DNA of 38,883 bases from Paraburkholderia antibiotica (GCF_012927125.1 NZ_JABBFZ010000036.1:1-38883); one strand, 5' to 3'. Shown: positions 1-8,765, counted from the stretch's first letter. Numbers and translations: made by a program. The notes: generated by a model from the letters alone, not told the origin.

Positions 1-488
1 GATGCAAAATATCAAGATAAATCGATGACGACCATTAGACAAATCCGATTCATCGTGAATTTATCTATATTTAATAATTCAAGTTTGCCGATTTGAATAT
101 GCTGAATGCATAGAAAGAGGTTTGTATGTCCCTCCATCGAGGTTGAAAAGTTGCCCGCAAAAACGGCACAGAGGTGCGATAAGCAGTGCGCCATGAAGTG
201 CGATCGAAATAACCCGTCTCAGCCGGTAGAGACGGCAGAGACGGATCAGCGCGAGCGCCATGCGACTGTATTGATGATGGGGACGACTGGCGGTTGTCAG
301 GACGGAGACATTTCAGTGCTGCGCGTCCGGGCCGCTTGCGAGCCAGGCTTGATCATGCGCGATGATCTGCCGCTTCGTTTCGGACGAGTCGTTAGGACTC
401 GCCACGATGAACTTCACTCATTTGCACCCACTGTCGACGATCCTCGTCTGAACAGTGGGCGCGGACAATCATCGTAAAGCTTCGGTCC
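1..488. other. intergenic region left of the xyl operon, no gene supported
   Basis: About 490 bases. The first 120 bases are clearly richer in A+T than the rest of the window. A 123-codon open frame at 106-477 on the plus strand has a Cys/Arg-rich, low-complexity translation, no convincing Shine-Dalgarno and no family resemblance that I recognise, so I do not call it a gene. The only structure I see is the hairpin at 427-459, just past the stop of the aldehyde dehydrogenase gene. Confidence 0.55.
427..459 (-). terminator. hairpin downstream of the xylonate operon, possible terminator
   Basis: CCCACTGT (427-434) pairs perfectly with ACAGTGGG (452-459), and inside it GACGA (436-440) pairs with TCGTC (444-448). 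It lies about 30 bases beyond the stop codon of the last gene of the leftward MFS-xylD-xylX-xylA operon, where a terminator is expected. There is no T-run on the exit side, so it could be an RNA-stabilising 3' end or part of a Rho-dependent end. Confidence 0.4.
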
Positions 489-1931
489 TCAAACCGCGCC
501 CGGATTGATATACGCCGTCTTCACGACCGTATAAAACTCCCGCGCATAACTCCCCTGCTCGCGCGGCCCATAGCTCGACCCCTTGCGACCGCCGAACGGC
601 ACGTGATAATCGACGCCCGCCGTCGCGGTATTGACCATCACCATGCCCGCCTGCACGTGGCGGCGGAAATGGCTCGCGTACTTCAGCGAGGTCGTGCAGA
701 TGCCGGCCGACAGACCGAACTCGGTATCGTTGGCCACCGCGAGTGCTTCCTCGTAGTCGTTGACCTTGATCACCGACGCCACCGGCCCGAACACCTCTTC
801 GCGATTGATGCGCATCGCCGAGGTGGTCTGCGTGACCAGCGCGGGCGCGAGGAAATAGCCTTGCGTCGCACCTTCGACGCGCTCGCCGCCGAACACCGTG
901 CCGCCCTCTTCCCGCGCGATCGCCAGATAGCGCTCGTCCTGCTGCAACTGCTTGTCGTCGACCACCGGGCCGATGTGCGTGCCGTCCGCGAGCGCATCGC
1001 CGACCTTCAACGCCCGCATGCGCGCCTTCATCGCATCGATGAAGCGGTCATGAATCCCCGCCGTCACGATCAACCGGCTCGATGCCGTGCAGCGCTGGCC
1101 CGTCGAATAGAACGCGCCGTTGATGCACGCCTCGACCGCGACGTCGAGATCGGCGTCGTCGAGCACGACCATCGGGTTCTTGCCGCCCATCTCGAGCTGG
1201 AATTTCTTGCCCGACTCGAAGCATTTCGCGCCGATCGCACGGCCCGTCGCGACCGATCCGGTGAAACTCACCGCATCGACTTCCGGCGACGCCACCAGCG
1301 CCTCGCCGACCACCGAGCCGCGCCCCATCACGAGATTGATCACGCCGGCCGGCGCGCCCGCCTCGGCGATGATCTTGACCAGCTCCCACGTGCTGGCCGG
1401 CACGAGATCGGCCGGCTTGATCACGACGGTGTTGCCGTACGCGAGCGCCGGCGCGATCTTCCACGCCGGAATCGCGATCGGGAAATTCCACGGCGTGATC
1501 AGCCCGACCACACCAATCGGCTCGCGCGTCATCTCGACGGTCATGCCCGGCCGCACCGACGGCACGGTCTCACCGCCCAACCGCAGCGCTTCGCCCGCGA
1601 AGAACTTGAAGATCTGCCCGGCGCGGCCCACTTCGCCGATCGCCTCGGGCAGCGTCTTGCCCTCTTCGCGCGCGAGCAGGCGGCCGAGCTCGGCCTTGCG
1701 CGCGAGGATCGCGCTGCCCACCTGATCGAGCAGATCGAAGCGCTGCTGCGGCGTGGACAGCGACCACGTCGCGAACGCCTTGCGCGCGGCGCCGATCGCG
1801 CGATGCGTCTGCTCCGCGTCGGCCTGCGCGAATTCGCCGATCACGTCATCGAGATTCGACGGATTGACGTTGCGCGACACGCTCGCGCCATCCACCCACT
1901 GTCCGTCGAGGTAGTTTGCAAACTGGTTCAT
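489..1931 (-). CDS. xylA: alpha-ketoglutaric semialdehyde dehydrogenase (NAD(P)-dependent aldehyde dehydrogenase)
   Basis: 480 residues, full length for the aldehyde dehydrogenase superfamily. It should oxidise 2,5-dioxopentanoate (alpha-ketoglutaric semialdehyde) to 2-oxoglutarate, the last step of the Weimberg pathway, in the cytoplasm. Visible motifs: TPWNF with Asn149, IKPA with Lys172, FTGS near 223-226, LEMGGK with the general base Glu247, and GQRCTA with the nucleophile Cys281. The ATG start has a good AGGAG eight bases upstream. It is last of four leftward genes (MFS, xylD, xylX, this one), 76 bases after xylX. The substrate is inferred from operon context; from sequence alone succinate semialdehyde or another short semialdehyde would be possible. 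The symbol follows the Caulobacter xylXABCD naming, where xylA is not xylose isomerase. Confidence 0.88.
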   Translation of the reverse strand: MNQFANYLDGQWVDGASVSRNVNPSNLDDVIGEFAQADAEQTHRAIGAARKAFATWSLSTPQQRFDLLDQVGSAILARKAELGRLLAREEGKTLPEAIGEVGRAGQIFKFFAGEALRLGGETVPSVRPGMTVEMTREPIGVVGLITPWNFPIAIPAWKIAPALAYGNTVVIKPADLVPASTWELVKIIAEAGAPAGVINLVMGRGSVVGEALVASPEVDAVSFTGSVATGRAIGAKCFESGKKFQLEMGGKNPMVVLDDADLDVAVEACINGAFYSTGQRCTASSRLIVTAGIHDRFIDAMKARMRALKVGDALADGTHIGPVVDDKQLQQDERYLAIAREEGGTVFGGERVEGATQGYFLAPALVTQTTSAMRINREEVFGPVASVIKVNDYEEALAVANDTEFGLSAGICTTSLKYASHFRRHVQAGMVMVNTATAGVDYHVPFGGRKGSSYGPREQGSYAREFYTVVKTAYINPGAV

Positions 1932-1962
1932 GCTCTGATTCTCCTGTCGAATACCGAAACTC

Positions 1963-1980
1963 GCGAAAGCCGCGAAAGCC
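1963..1980. repeat. 9-bp tandem duplication in the xylX-xylA gap
   Basis: GCGAAAGCC occurs twice head to tail (1963-1971 and 1972-1980) and is followed by a partial GC. It lies in the short gap between xylX and xylA. No function is evident. Confidence 0.5.
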
Positions 1981-2007
1981 GCTGAACAAGCCGTAAAGGC
2001 CGCGTTA

Positions 2008-3201
2008 TCAGGCAGTCAGCAAGCCGCGCGCCGCGAGATTGCGATACAACGCCCGCACGCCGAACGTCCACGGTTCGATTTCGGTAGACAGGCGCACCGT
2101 GTTGGTCAGCGCGCCGAGTTGCGGCGTCGCGATCGTCACGCGGTCGCCGAGGTGATGCGTGAAGCCGCCGCCGGGCGCGTCGCGGTCCTTGATCGGCGAG
2201 AACATCGTGCCGAGGAACAGCATGAAGCCGTCCGGGTACTGGTGGTGACGGCCGCAGGTTTGCGCGACGAGGTCGGCCGGATCGCGGCTGATCTCGCTCA
2301 TGTGGCTGACGCCGTCGAGCACGAAGTCGTCGTCGGCGCCTTCGACGCGCAGCGACACGCTCGCCGTGCGTACCGAATCGAGCGAGAAGCCGCCGTCGAA
2401 CAGCCGCACGAACGGACCGATCGCACACGAGCCGTTGTTGTCCTTGCACTTACCGAGCAGCAGCGCCGAGCGGCCTTCGATGTCGCGCAGGTTCACGTCG
2501 TTGCCGAGCGCCGCACCAACGACGACGCCACGGCTATTCACCGCCAGCACGATCTCCGGCTCCGGGTTGTTCCACACCGACGCCGCCAACAGACCGACAT
2601 CCGCGCCGAAGCCGACCGCCGACATCGGCTGCGACTTCGAAAATACTTCGGCATCCGGACCAATACCGACTTCCATGTATTGCGACCACGCGTCACGCCG
2701 TTCGAGTTCCGCCTTCAGTTTCATCGCGGCTTCCGAGCCCGGCTTGATTTTCGACAGGTCGGTGCCGATCGTCGACGCGATCGTCTCACGCACTTCCTTC
2801 GCCTTCGCCGGATCGCCGCCCGCCTGCTCTTCGATCACGCGCTCGATCAGGCTCACCGCGAAGGTGACGCCGCAGGCCTTGATTGCCTGCACGTCGCAGG
2901 GCGCGAGCAGACGCACTGCGGGCGCGGCGGCTACTAGCGCTTCCGGCAGATTCGCTGCGATCAGCTGCGCGACCGACCCGAGCGATTCGCCCGACGCACT
3001 GCGCGCAAATTGCGCGGCGTCATCGCGTTCGAACAGATCGGCGGTGGTCGGCACGGCCGCGGTGATGTCGTACACTTCGCCGCCGCGCACGACGACCACG
3101 CACGGTCCTTCGTGCTGCTCGGTCTTGCGCCACACGCGGCCGATCAGCAGCGCGTCGTTCAGATCGTCCGGGAGAAAGCTGGAGGGGGAAATTGCGGACA
3201 T
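2008..3201 (-). CDS. xylX: 2-keto-3-deoxy-D-xylonate dehydratase (fumarylacetoacetate hydrolase family)
   Basis: 397 residues. The C-terminal half is of the fumarylacetoacetate hydrolase type: NPEPEIVLAVNSRG around 210-225, ALGNDVNLRDIEGRSALLLGK after it, and a late GTMFSP segment. The long N-terminal domain is typical of the XylX group rather than of short FAH proteins. The expected reaction is dehydration of 2-keto-3-deoxy-D-xylonate to alpha-ketoglutaric semialdehyde, which the next gene product oxidises. It lies between the IlvD/Edd dehydratase gene (85 bases upstream, with a hairpin in the gap) and the semialdehyde dehydrogenase gene. An FAH-type enzyme here, instead of a DHDPS-type one, points to the D-xylose pathway rather than the L-arabinose one. 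The ATG start is chosen by length; its Shine-Dalgarno is weak. Confidence 0.87.
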   Translation of the reverse strand: MSAISPSSFLPDDLNDALLIGRVWRKTEQHEGPCVVVVRGGEVYDITAAVPTTADLFERDDAAQFARSASGESLGSVAQLIAANLPEALVAAAPAVRLLAPCDVQAIKACGVTFAVSLIERVIEEQAGGDPAKAKEVRETIASTIGTDLSKIKPGSEAAMKLKAELERRDAWSQYMEVGIGPDAEVFSKSQPMSAVGFGADVGLLAASVWNNPEPEIVLAVNSRGVVVGAALGNDVNLRDIEGRSALLLGKCKDNNGSCAIGPFVRLFDGGFSLDSVRTASVSLRVEGADDDFVLDGVSHMSEISRDPADLVAQTCGRHHQYPDGFMLFLGTMFSPIKDRDAPGGGFTHHLGDRVTIATPQLGALTNTVRLSTEIEPWTFGVRALYRNLAARGLLTA

Positions 3202-3237
3202 GGGATGGGCTCTTTCGAATAAGTTGGGAAACGGGCA

Positions 3238-3272
3238 AGGCCGGGTGCCGCATCGCGTGCGAAACCCGGCCT
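3238..3272 (-). promoter_or_regulatory. intercistronic hairpin between xylD and xylX
   Basis: AGGCCGGGT (3238-3246) pairs perfectly with ACCCGGCCT (3264-3272). The 17-base loop contains a further CGCA/TGCG stem. It fills most of the short gap between the xylD stop and the xylX start. No T-run follows on the minus strand, so a stabiliser or processing element is more likely than a terminator. Confidence 0.55.
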
Positions 3273-3285
3273 CGTCACCTGCATG

Positions 3286-5070
3286 TCAGTGCGAATGGCG
3301 CGGATTGCCGCGCTCGGCGATGACCTTCAGATACAGCGTGGCCGGTTCGAGACAGCCGCCGGTCGAAAGCTGGCCGACCGTCTTGCGGTACAACTCCTGC
3401 CACGGCGTTTGCGCGGGCGGGATCTCGAACTTCACGGTTTCGCGGCGTCGTGCGAGTTCGGCCTCGTCGACCAGCACGTTGACGCTGCGCGCGTTCAGAT
3501 CGACGCGGATGCGGTCGTTCGTGCGCAGCAGCGCGAGGCCGCCGCCCACGGCTGCTTCCGGCGACATGTTCAGAATCGACGGACTCGCCGACGTGCCGCT
3601 CTGGCGACCGTCGCCGAGCGTCGGCAGCGACGTGATGCCCTGCCGTATCAACTCCGCCGGCGGCGCCATGTTGACGACCTCGGCGCTGCCCGGATAACCG
3701 ACCGTGCCGGTGCCGCGAATCACCAGAATGCAGTGCTCGTCGATTTCGAGCGACGGGTCGTTGATGCGCGCGTGATAGTCCTCGGGACCGTCGAACACGA
3801 TCGCGCGCGCCTCGAAGGTGTTTTCCGCGCCGGGCTCGCTCAGATAGGTCTGGCGGAACGCCTCGCCGACCACACTCATCTTCATGATCGCGCTGTCGAA
3901 GAAGTTGCCCGACAGCACCATGAAGCCCGCGCCATGTTTCAGCGGATCGTCAGTTGTCTTGATCACTTCGCGATCCGGCGCGGGCGCGGCGGCGGCGATC
4001 TCGCCCATCGTGCGGCCCGACACGGTCAGGCACTCTTCATGCACGAGGCCGCCCTTCGCGAGTTCGCGCATCACGGCCGGCACGCCGCCCGCGCGATGGA
4101 AGCTTTCGCCGAGATATTCGCCGGCCGGCATGCAGTTGACGATCAACGGCACCTGCTCACCGACGCGCTGCCAGTCGTCGAGGCTCAATTCGACGCCCAT
4201 GTGCCGCGCAATCGCGATCAGATGCGGCGGGCAGTTGGTCGACGCGCCGAGCGCCGACGCGACGACGATCGCGTTCTCGAACGCTTCCTTCGTCATGATC
4301 CGCGACGGTCGCACGTCCTCGCGCACCAGATCGACGATGCGCTTGCCGGTCGCGTAAGCCATCTGGCCGCGCTCGCGGTACGCGGCCGGAATGCTCGCGC
4401 AGCCGGGCAGCGACATGCCGAGCGCTTCGGCGAGGCTGTTCATCGACAGTGCGGTGCCCATCGTGTTGCAGTGGCCGATCGACGGCGACGACGCCGTGGT
4501 CAGCTCCATGAAGCCTTCGTAGTCGATCTTGCCGGCCGCGAGCAGATTGCGCGCATGCCAGATCACGGTGCCCGAGCCGACCCGCTTGCCGTCGTGCCAG
4601 CCGTCGAGCATCGGACCGCCGGACAGCACGATCGCCGGCATATCGACGGTGGCCGCCGCCATCAGGCACGCGGGCGTGGTCTTGTCGCAACCGGTGGTCA
4701 GCACGACGCCGTCGAGCGGAAAGCCGTGCAGGATTTCGACGAGGCCCAGATACGCGAGATTGCGGTCGAGCGCGGCGGTCGGCCGGCGGCTCTGCTCGGC
4801 GAGCGGATGCACCGGAAACTCCATCGGAATGCCGCCTGCGTCGCGAATGCCGGCCTTGGTGCGCGCCGCCAGTTCGATGTGATGGCGGTTGCACGGCGCG
4901 AGATCGCTGCCGGTCTGCGCAATGCCGATGATCGGCCGGCCCGACTGCAACTCTTCGCGCGTCAGACCGTAGTTCATGAAACGCTCGACGTACAACGCCG
5001 TCATATCCGCATGCGAAGGATCGTCGAACCATTCCTGGCTGCGCAGCCGGCGCGGGGTGGATGCTGACAT
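3286..5070 (-). CDS. xylD: D-xylonate dehydratase (IlvD/Edd family, [2Fe-2S])
   Basis: 594 residues, the usual length of sugar-acid dehydratases of the IlvD/Edd family and close to Caulobacter XylD. It converts D-xylonate to 2-keto-3-deoxy-D-xylonate in the cytoplasm. Three cysteines sit where the family binds its [2Fe-2S] cluster: Cys60 (LAPCNRH), Cys128 (TTGCDK) and Cys200 (IGHCNTMG). Lys130, next to Cys128, corresponds to the metal-site lysine. GTGTVGYPGSAEV near 450 and GRQSGTSASPSI further on are family signatures. The ATG start is preceded by AGAGAGA. It follows the MFS gene by 69 bases and precedes xylX. Arabinonate or another pentonate could also be a substrate, but the whole neighbourhood fits xylonate. 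Confidence 0.9.
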   Translation of the reverse strand: MSASTPRRLRSQEWFDDPSHADMTALYVERFMNYGLTREELQSGRPIIGIAQTGSDLAPCNRHHIELAARTKAGIRDAGGIPMEFPVHPLAEQSRRPTAALDRNLAYLGLVEILHGFPLDGVVLTTGCDKTTPACLMAAATVDMPAIVLSGGPMLDGWHDGKRVGSGTVIWHARNLLAAGKIDYEGFMELTTASSPSIGHCNTMGTALSMNSLAEALGMSLPGCASIPAAYRERGQMAYATGKRIVDLVREDVRPSRIMTKEAFENAIVVASALGASTNCPPHLIAIARHMGVELSLDDWQRVGEQVPLIVNCMPAGEYLGESFHRAGGVPAVMRELAKGGLVHEECLTVSGRTMGEIAAAAPAPDREVIKTTDDPLKHGAGFMVLSGNFFDSAIMKMSVVGEAFRQTYLSEPGAENTFEARAIVFDGPEDYHARINDPSLEIDEHCILVIRGTGTVGYPGSAEVVNMAPPAELIRQGITSLPTLGDGRQSGTSASPSILNMSPEAAVGGGLALLRTNDRIRVDLNARSVNVLVDEAELARRRETVKFEIPPAQTPWQELYRKTVGQLSTGGCLEPATLYLKVIAERGNPRHSH

Positions 5071-5100
5071 GATGCTTGTCTCTCTGTGATGGTGAGGGTT

Positions 5101-5140
5101 GCTTATCGCTTGCTACCGCTTACTGTCGCTTACTATCGTT
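5101..5140. repeat. degenerate 10-bp tandem repeat between the MFS gene and xylD
   Basis: Four imperfect decamers follow one another: GCTTATCGCT, TGCTACCGCT, TACTGTCGCT and TACTATCGTT. They fill the gap between the MFS stop codon and the xylD ribosome-binding region. They share the pattern T-A-Y-N-G/T-CGCT. No role is known to me. Confidence 0.5.
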
Positions 5141-6546
5141 TAAGCGTGTTCGGCGTGCTTCGCCGCACGCGCTGTCTCGCGGCCGGGCGCGCCGTCTTCG
5201 TTCGATGCGCTGCGCGCGAGCATCGCGCGGGGCACGAGCAGGATCAGCACGCAGCTGACCAGCAGGCACGCGCCGAGCGCGTAGGTGCCGTTGTTAATGT
5301 CGCCGGTCAGATTCTTCGCGACCGCGGTAATCATCGAACCGGTGAAACCGGACAGGTTGCCGATCGCGTTGATCATCGCGATGCCGGCCGCGGCCGCGGC
5401 GCCCGACAGCAGCTGTCCGGGGAAGGTCCAGTAAATCGGCATCAACGCCAGAATGCCGGCGGTCGCGATGGTCAGGAACGTGATCGCCCACACCACATGA
5501 TGCGCCAATGCCGCGCTCATGATCAGACCGATGCCGCCGATCAGCGCCGGAATCGCCGCATGCAGGCGCCGCTCGCCGGTTTTCTTCGAATGCGCGGCGT
5601 TCGCGAGCGTCGCGACGATCGCCACACCGTACGGAATCGCGGTCAGGAGACCGATGTGCAGCGGGTCCTGCACACCGGTCGCCTTGATGATCGATGGCAG
5701 CCAGAACGCGAGACCGTAGAAGCCGGTATTGAAGGTGAGCAGGATCGCGACCAGCAGCCAGACGCGCGGATCGCGCACCGCCGAGCCGAAGCGCGCGGTC
5801 TTGTGCGCGCTTTCGCGCTGCAGGTTGGCCGCAAGCAGGCTCTTCTCCTGTGGGGTAAGCCAACGGGCCTGCTCGATACCGTCGTCGAGCGAGAAATAGA
5901 CGACGAACGCGGTCAGCAGCGACGGCACGCCTTCGATCAACAGCATCCACTGCCAGCCCTGGAAGCCCAGCAAGCCAGCCGTGTTCTCCATCAGCCAGCC
6001 CGACACCACACCACCGAGCATCAAGCTCACCGGCATCGCGATCAGGAAACCGGACATCACGCGGCTTTGGCGCTGCGCGGGAAACCAGAAGTTCAGATAC
6101 AGAATCACGCCCGGGAAAAAGCCGGCCTCGCAGAGCCCGAGCAGGAAGCGCAGGATATAGAACATCGTCGCGGTCTCGACGTGCGCGACGCGCGCGAGCG
6201 GCGCGACGAATGCGAGCGCCATCGACACCAGCCCCCACGTGAACATGATCCGCGCGATCCAGAAGCGCGCGCCGTAGCGGTGCAGGAACACGTTGCTCGG
6301 CACTTCGAAGATGAAGTAGCCCCAGAAGAACACGCTCGCGCCGATCGCGTACATCGTGTCGGACAGGCCGAGATCGTCGAGCATCTGCAGCTTCGCGAAG
6401 CCGACGTTCACGCGATCCAGATAGGCGACCACGTAGCACAGCAGCAAGATCGGCAGCAGCCGGCGCACGACCTTGCGGTAGGTCTTTTCCTCGAACTCGT
6501 CGATGCGCGCGGCGGGCGCAGCGCTTGCGGACGGTACAGCGCTCAT
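5140..6546 (-). CDS. MFS transporter, ACS (anion:cation symporter) type, probable xylonate importer
   Basis: 468 residues with about 12 hydrophobic segments. The N-terminus has the ACS-family pattern: YRKVVRRLLP, then LCYVVAYLDRVNVGFAK near 35-50. RVMSGFLIAMPVSLMLGG follows in the first half, and there is a central cytoplasmic loop near residues 220-250. ACS carriers move organic anions such as galactonate, glucarate, tartrate or phthalate with H+ or Na+. Heading an operon with xylonate-degrading enzymes, D-xylonate is the most likely substrate; this is inference. The open frame runs much further upstream into the LacI gene, but ATGGAGATACG puts a clear Shine-Dalgarno in front of the internal ATG at 6546. 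A GTTACCGGTAAC operator lies 88 bases upstream of that start. Confidence 0.85.
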   Translation of the reverse strand: MSAVPSASAAPAARIDEFEEKTYRKVVRRLLPILLLCYVVAYLDRVNVGFAKLQMLDDLGLSDTMYAIGASVFFWGYFIFEVPSNVFLHRYGARFWIARIMFTWGLVSMALAFVAPLARVAHVETATMFYILRFLLGLCEAGFFPGVILYLNFWFPAQRQSRVMSGFLIAMPVSLMLGGVVSGWLMENTAGLLGFQGWQWMLLIEGVPSLLTAFVVYFSLDDGIEQARWLTPQEKSLLAANLQRESAHKTARFGSAVRDPRVWLLVAILLTFNTGFYGLAFWLPSIIKATGVQDPLHIGLLTAIPYGVAIVATLANAAHSKKTGERRLHAAIPALIGGIGLIMSAALAHHVVWAITFLTIATAGILALMPIYWTFPGQLLSGAAAAAGIAMINAIGNLSGFTGSMITAVAKNLTGDINNGTYALGACLLVSCVLILLVPRAMLARSASNEDGAPGRETARAAKHAEHA

Positions 6547-6633
6547 TCGTATCTCCATCAGCGTATTTTTCGTGGGAAATGCCGTCGCGCCGCAACTCAT
6601 ACCTCGCATGAGTCGATGCGCATCGCCGATTAA

Positions 6634-6645
6634 GTTACCGGTAAC
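6634..6645. promoter_or_regulatory. GTTACCGGTAAC operator before the MFS-xylD-xylX-xylA operon
   Basis: A perfect 12-bp palindrome with the central CG typical of LacI-family sites, in the 182-bp gap between the MFS start and the LacI stop. A further half-site GTTAC lies at 6662-6666; read on the minus strand, GTAACAT and ATGTTAC then form a wider inverted repeat. The identical 12-mer recurs at 29391-29402 before the xylanase gene. The binder is probably the LacI protein at 6729-7769, by proximity. Confidence 0.75.
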
Positions 6646-6728
6646 ATTTCTGGCTGTGGATGTTACGCCCGGCTTACCATCCGAACAACCAAGGGATATC
6701 CCTGAGCTGCGTGAGTGTGTTTTGTGGC

Positions 6729-7769
6729 TTACGCGCTGTCGCGCGCAATCACGGTGAAGTCGATCTTCACGGCTTTCCTGCGCGGCGCGTCCGCCCTTGC
6801 CTCTGCGCCCGCTTCGCGCTCCGCGAGCGCGGCGAGCAACGTCTCGCCGGCGCGCTGGCCAATTCCGTACGCGTCGACCGATACCGTCGTGATGCTCGGC
6901 TGACAGCACCACGACACCTCGAAGTTGCCGAAACCGGCGATCGCGAGGTCGCCCGGCACCGACAGCCCGCGCCGATGGCACTCCATGATCGCGCCGAACG
7001 CCGACATGTCGCTCACGCACATCACGGCCTCGGTATCGGGCCACGCGTCGAGCAATGCGCCGATCGCCGGACCACCGTGGCTCATCGTGATCGGCGAATC
7101 GCCGAGCCGGATCACGCGCGGGTCGCCGAGACCCAGCGCCTTCATTTCGGCGACGTAGCCGCGCATCCGGTCGTGGCCGCGTCGATCGCGCTCGCTCGCA
7201 CCGGCGATAAAGCCGATCCGCCGATAACCGCGCTCGTGCAGATGCCGGACCATCGCGCGCGCCGCCGCCGAGTTCGAAAAGCCGACCACCGTATCGATCG
7301 GATCGGACGGCAGATCCCACATCTCGACGACCGGGATGCCCGCGCGCTGCAGCAGCATGCGCGTCGCGTCGGTGTGGCGGCCACCGGTCAGCGCGACGCA
7401 GCGCGGCTGATGGCGCAGCATCGAGCGCACCAGCAGCTCCTCCTGATCGAGCCGGTAGTCGGTGTCGCCGAGCAGCAGTTGCAGACCATGCGGACTCAGC
7501 GCGGCATTCAATCCGCGCACGGTGTCCGAAAAGTTCGAGCTGGACAGCGACGGCACCAGCACCGCGACGAACTCCGAGCGCCCCGACGACAGCGCGCCCG
7601 CCGCCGCATCGGCGACGTAGCCGAGTTCGTCGATGACCTTCTGGACCCGCTCGCGGGTCGCCTGCGATACGTTGCGTCCCGCCAGCACGCGCGATACGGT
7701 CATCTTCGACACGCCCGCGCGTTCGGCGACATCGGACATGCGGGGCGGGACAGGCAGCCTGGACGTCAT
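6729..7769 (-). CDS. LacI-family transcriptional regulator, probable xyl/xylonate regulator
   Basis: 346 residues. The N-terminal LacI helix-turn-helix is clear: MSDVAERAGVSKMTVSRVL at 11-29, then NVSQATRERVQKVIDELGY with the hinge helix after it. The rest is a periplasmic-binding-protein-like effector domain (VAVLVPSLSSSNF, RRIGFIAG, AIAGFGNFEVS). It is more like the GntR/IdnR subgroup than the maltose-type regulators. It lies on the same strand between the lactonase gene and the MFS-xylDXA operon, 111 bases after xylC. The likely target is GTTACCGGTAAC at 6634-6645 and 29391-29402. The effector is unknown; xylonate, 2-keto-3-deoxyxylonate or xylose are candidates. Neither the ATG at 7769 nor the internal ATG at 7739 has a good Shine-Dalgarno, so the start is uncertain by ten codons. 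Confidence 0.85.
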   Translation of the reverse strand: MTSRLPVPPRMSDVAERAGVSKMTVSRVLAGRNVSQATRERVQKVIDELGYVADAAAGALSSGRSEFVAVLVPSLSSSNFSDTVRGLNAALSPHGLQLLLGDTDYRLDQEELLVRSMLRHQPRCVALTGGRHTDATRMLLQRAGIPVVEMWDLPSDPIDTVVGFSNSAAARAMVRHLHERGYRRIGFIAGASERDRRGHDRMRGYVAEMKALGLGDPRVIRLGDSPITMSHGGPAIGALLDAWPDTEAVMCVSDMSAFGAIMECHRRGLSVPGDLAIAGFGNFEVSWCCQPSITTVSVDAYGIGQRAGETLLAALAEREAGAEARADAPRRKAVKIDFTVIARDSA

Positions 7770-7880
7770 AGGAAGAAGCGGAGCGAGTGCGCTGAAGTCA
7801 CGGAACGCACATCATACCTGGCGGCATCCGCCGAAGCGATCATGGTGGTGTCGAAGCGGCATGCCATGAGCGCCGTACCG

Positions 7881-8765
7881 CTAGCGCGCGAAGCCGACCG
7901 TGCAGCGTGCCTGCACCTGCCCCGGCACCGGCGCGCGAAACGAGAACAACCCGCCCGCCTGCGGTTGATGCTGCCGCTCGACCGCCGTCAGTCCCTTCCA
8001 CGCGGTCGACACGTAAACGGTTTGCCGATCGTCGCCGCCGAACGCGAGCTTGGTCACGTTCGCGCACGGCAACGGCACCTGATCGACCAACTCTCCGGCC
8101 GGCGAATAGCGCTCGATGCGCCAGCCGCCGAACAGCGCGATCCAGACGAAGCCTTCGGCGTCGACCGCCATGCCATCGGGATGGCCGTCGCCCGAGATCG
8201 CCGCGAAGATGCGCTTGCCCGACAGCGTGCCGTCCGCGGCGACGTCGAATGCGTAGACAACGCGGCGCATCGTGTCGTTGTGATACAGCGTGCGGCCGTC
8301 CGGACTCATCGCGGGACCGTTCGTGATCACGTAGTCGTCGTCCTGCGCGATGGCCGCGCCTTGTTCGTTCACGCGATACAGCGTGCCGCTCGGCGCCTCT
8401 TCCGCATCGTCCATCGAGCCGAACCACAGACGTCCCTGCGCATCGACGAAGCCGTCGTTGAGCCGGTTGCCCGGCAAATGCGGTTCGACATCGACGAGCT
8501 TGTCGAATTGCCCGCTCGTCGCATCGAATCGATACAGCCCGCCGGGCAAACCGCAGACGAACAGCCGGTCCGCGAGCGGCACGATGAAGCCGGGTTGATC
8601 CGGCGCCTGCCAGGTCTGCTGCTCGCCGGTCGCCACCGACAGCCGGTGAATCCGCCGGCCCTTGATATCGACGAAATACACCGCGTTTTCCGCAGCCTGC
8701 CACAGCGGCCCTTCGGCCAGTTCCGCGCCGACCGGCCATACGCACTCGGGGACCGGCATGCTCAT
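7881..8765 (-). CDS. xylC: D-xylonolactonase (SMP-30/gluconolactonase/LRE family)
   Basis: 294 residues of the SMP-30/gluconolactonase beta-propeller family. It should hydrolyse D-xylono-lactone to D-xylonate in the cytoplasm, as there is no signal peptide. Family elements: ELAEGPLW with the metal-binding Glu near 15-22, GNRLNDGFVDAQGRLWFGSM, the NGPAMSPDGRTLYHNDT block with conserved Asn and Asp ligands, and GDGHPDGMAVDAEGFVWIALFGG. The ATG at 8763-8765 overlaps the TGA of the upstream dehydrogenase gene as ATGA, so translation is probably coupled. The much longer open frame upstream in the same phase is a shadow over the dehydrogenase gene. Confidence 0.88.
   Translation of the reverse strand: MSMPVPECVWPVGAELAEGPLWQAAENAVYFVDIKGRRIHRLSVATGEQQTWQAPDQPGFIVPLADRLFVCGLPGGLYRFDATSGQFDKLVDVEPHLPGNRLNDGFVDAQGRLWFGSMDDAEEAPSGTLYRVNEQGAAIAQDDDYVITNGPAMSPDGRTLYHNDTMRRVVYAFDVAADGTLSGKRIFAAISGDGHPDGMAVDAEGFVWIALFGGWRIERYSPAGELVDQVPLPCANVTKLAFGGDDRQTVYVSTAWKGLTAVERQHQPQAGGLFSFRAPVPGQVQARCTVGFAR

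Noticed and set aside
106..477. Possible 123-residue protein at the left end
   Set aside because: No Shine-Dalgarno, low-complexity translation, and its end covers the hairpin after the xyl operon.
603..1985. 460-codon open frame opposite the aldehyde dehydrogenase
   Set aside because: Same type of high-GC antisense shadow; the minus-strand gene has all catalytic residues.
5140..7320. Reading the MFS gene as a 726-residue protein
   Set aside because: The upstream 258 codons lie over the LacI gene and the operator region; a clear Shine-Dalgarno precedes the internal ATG at 6546, where homology starts.
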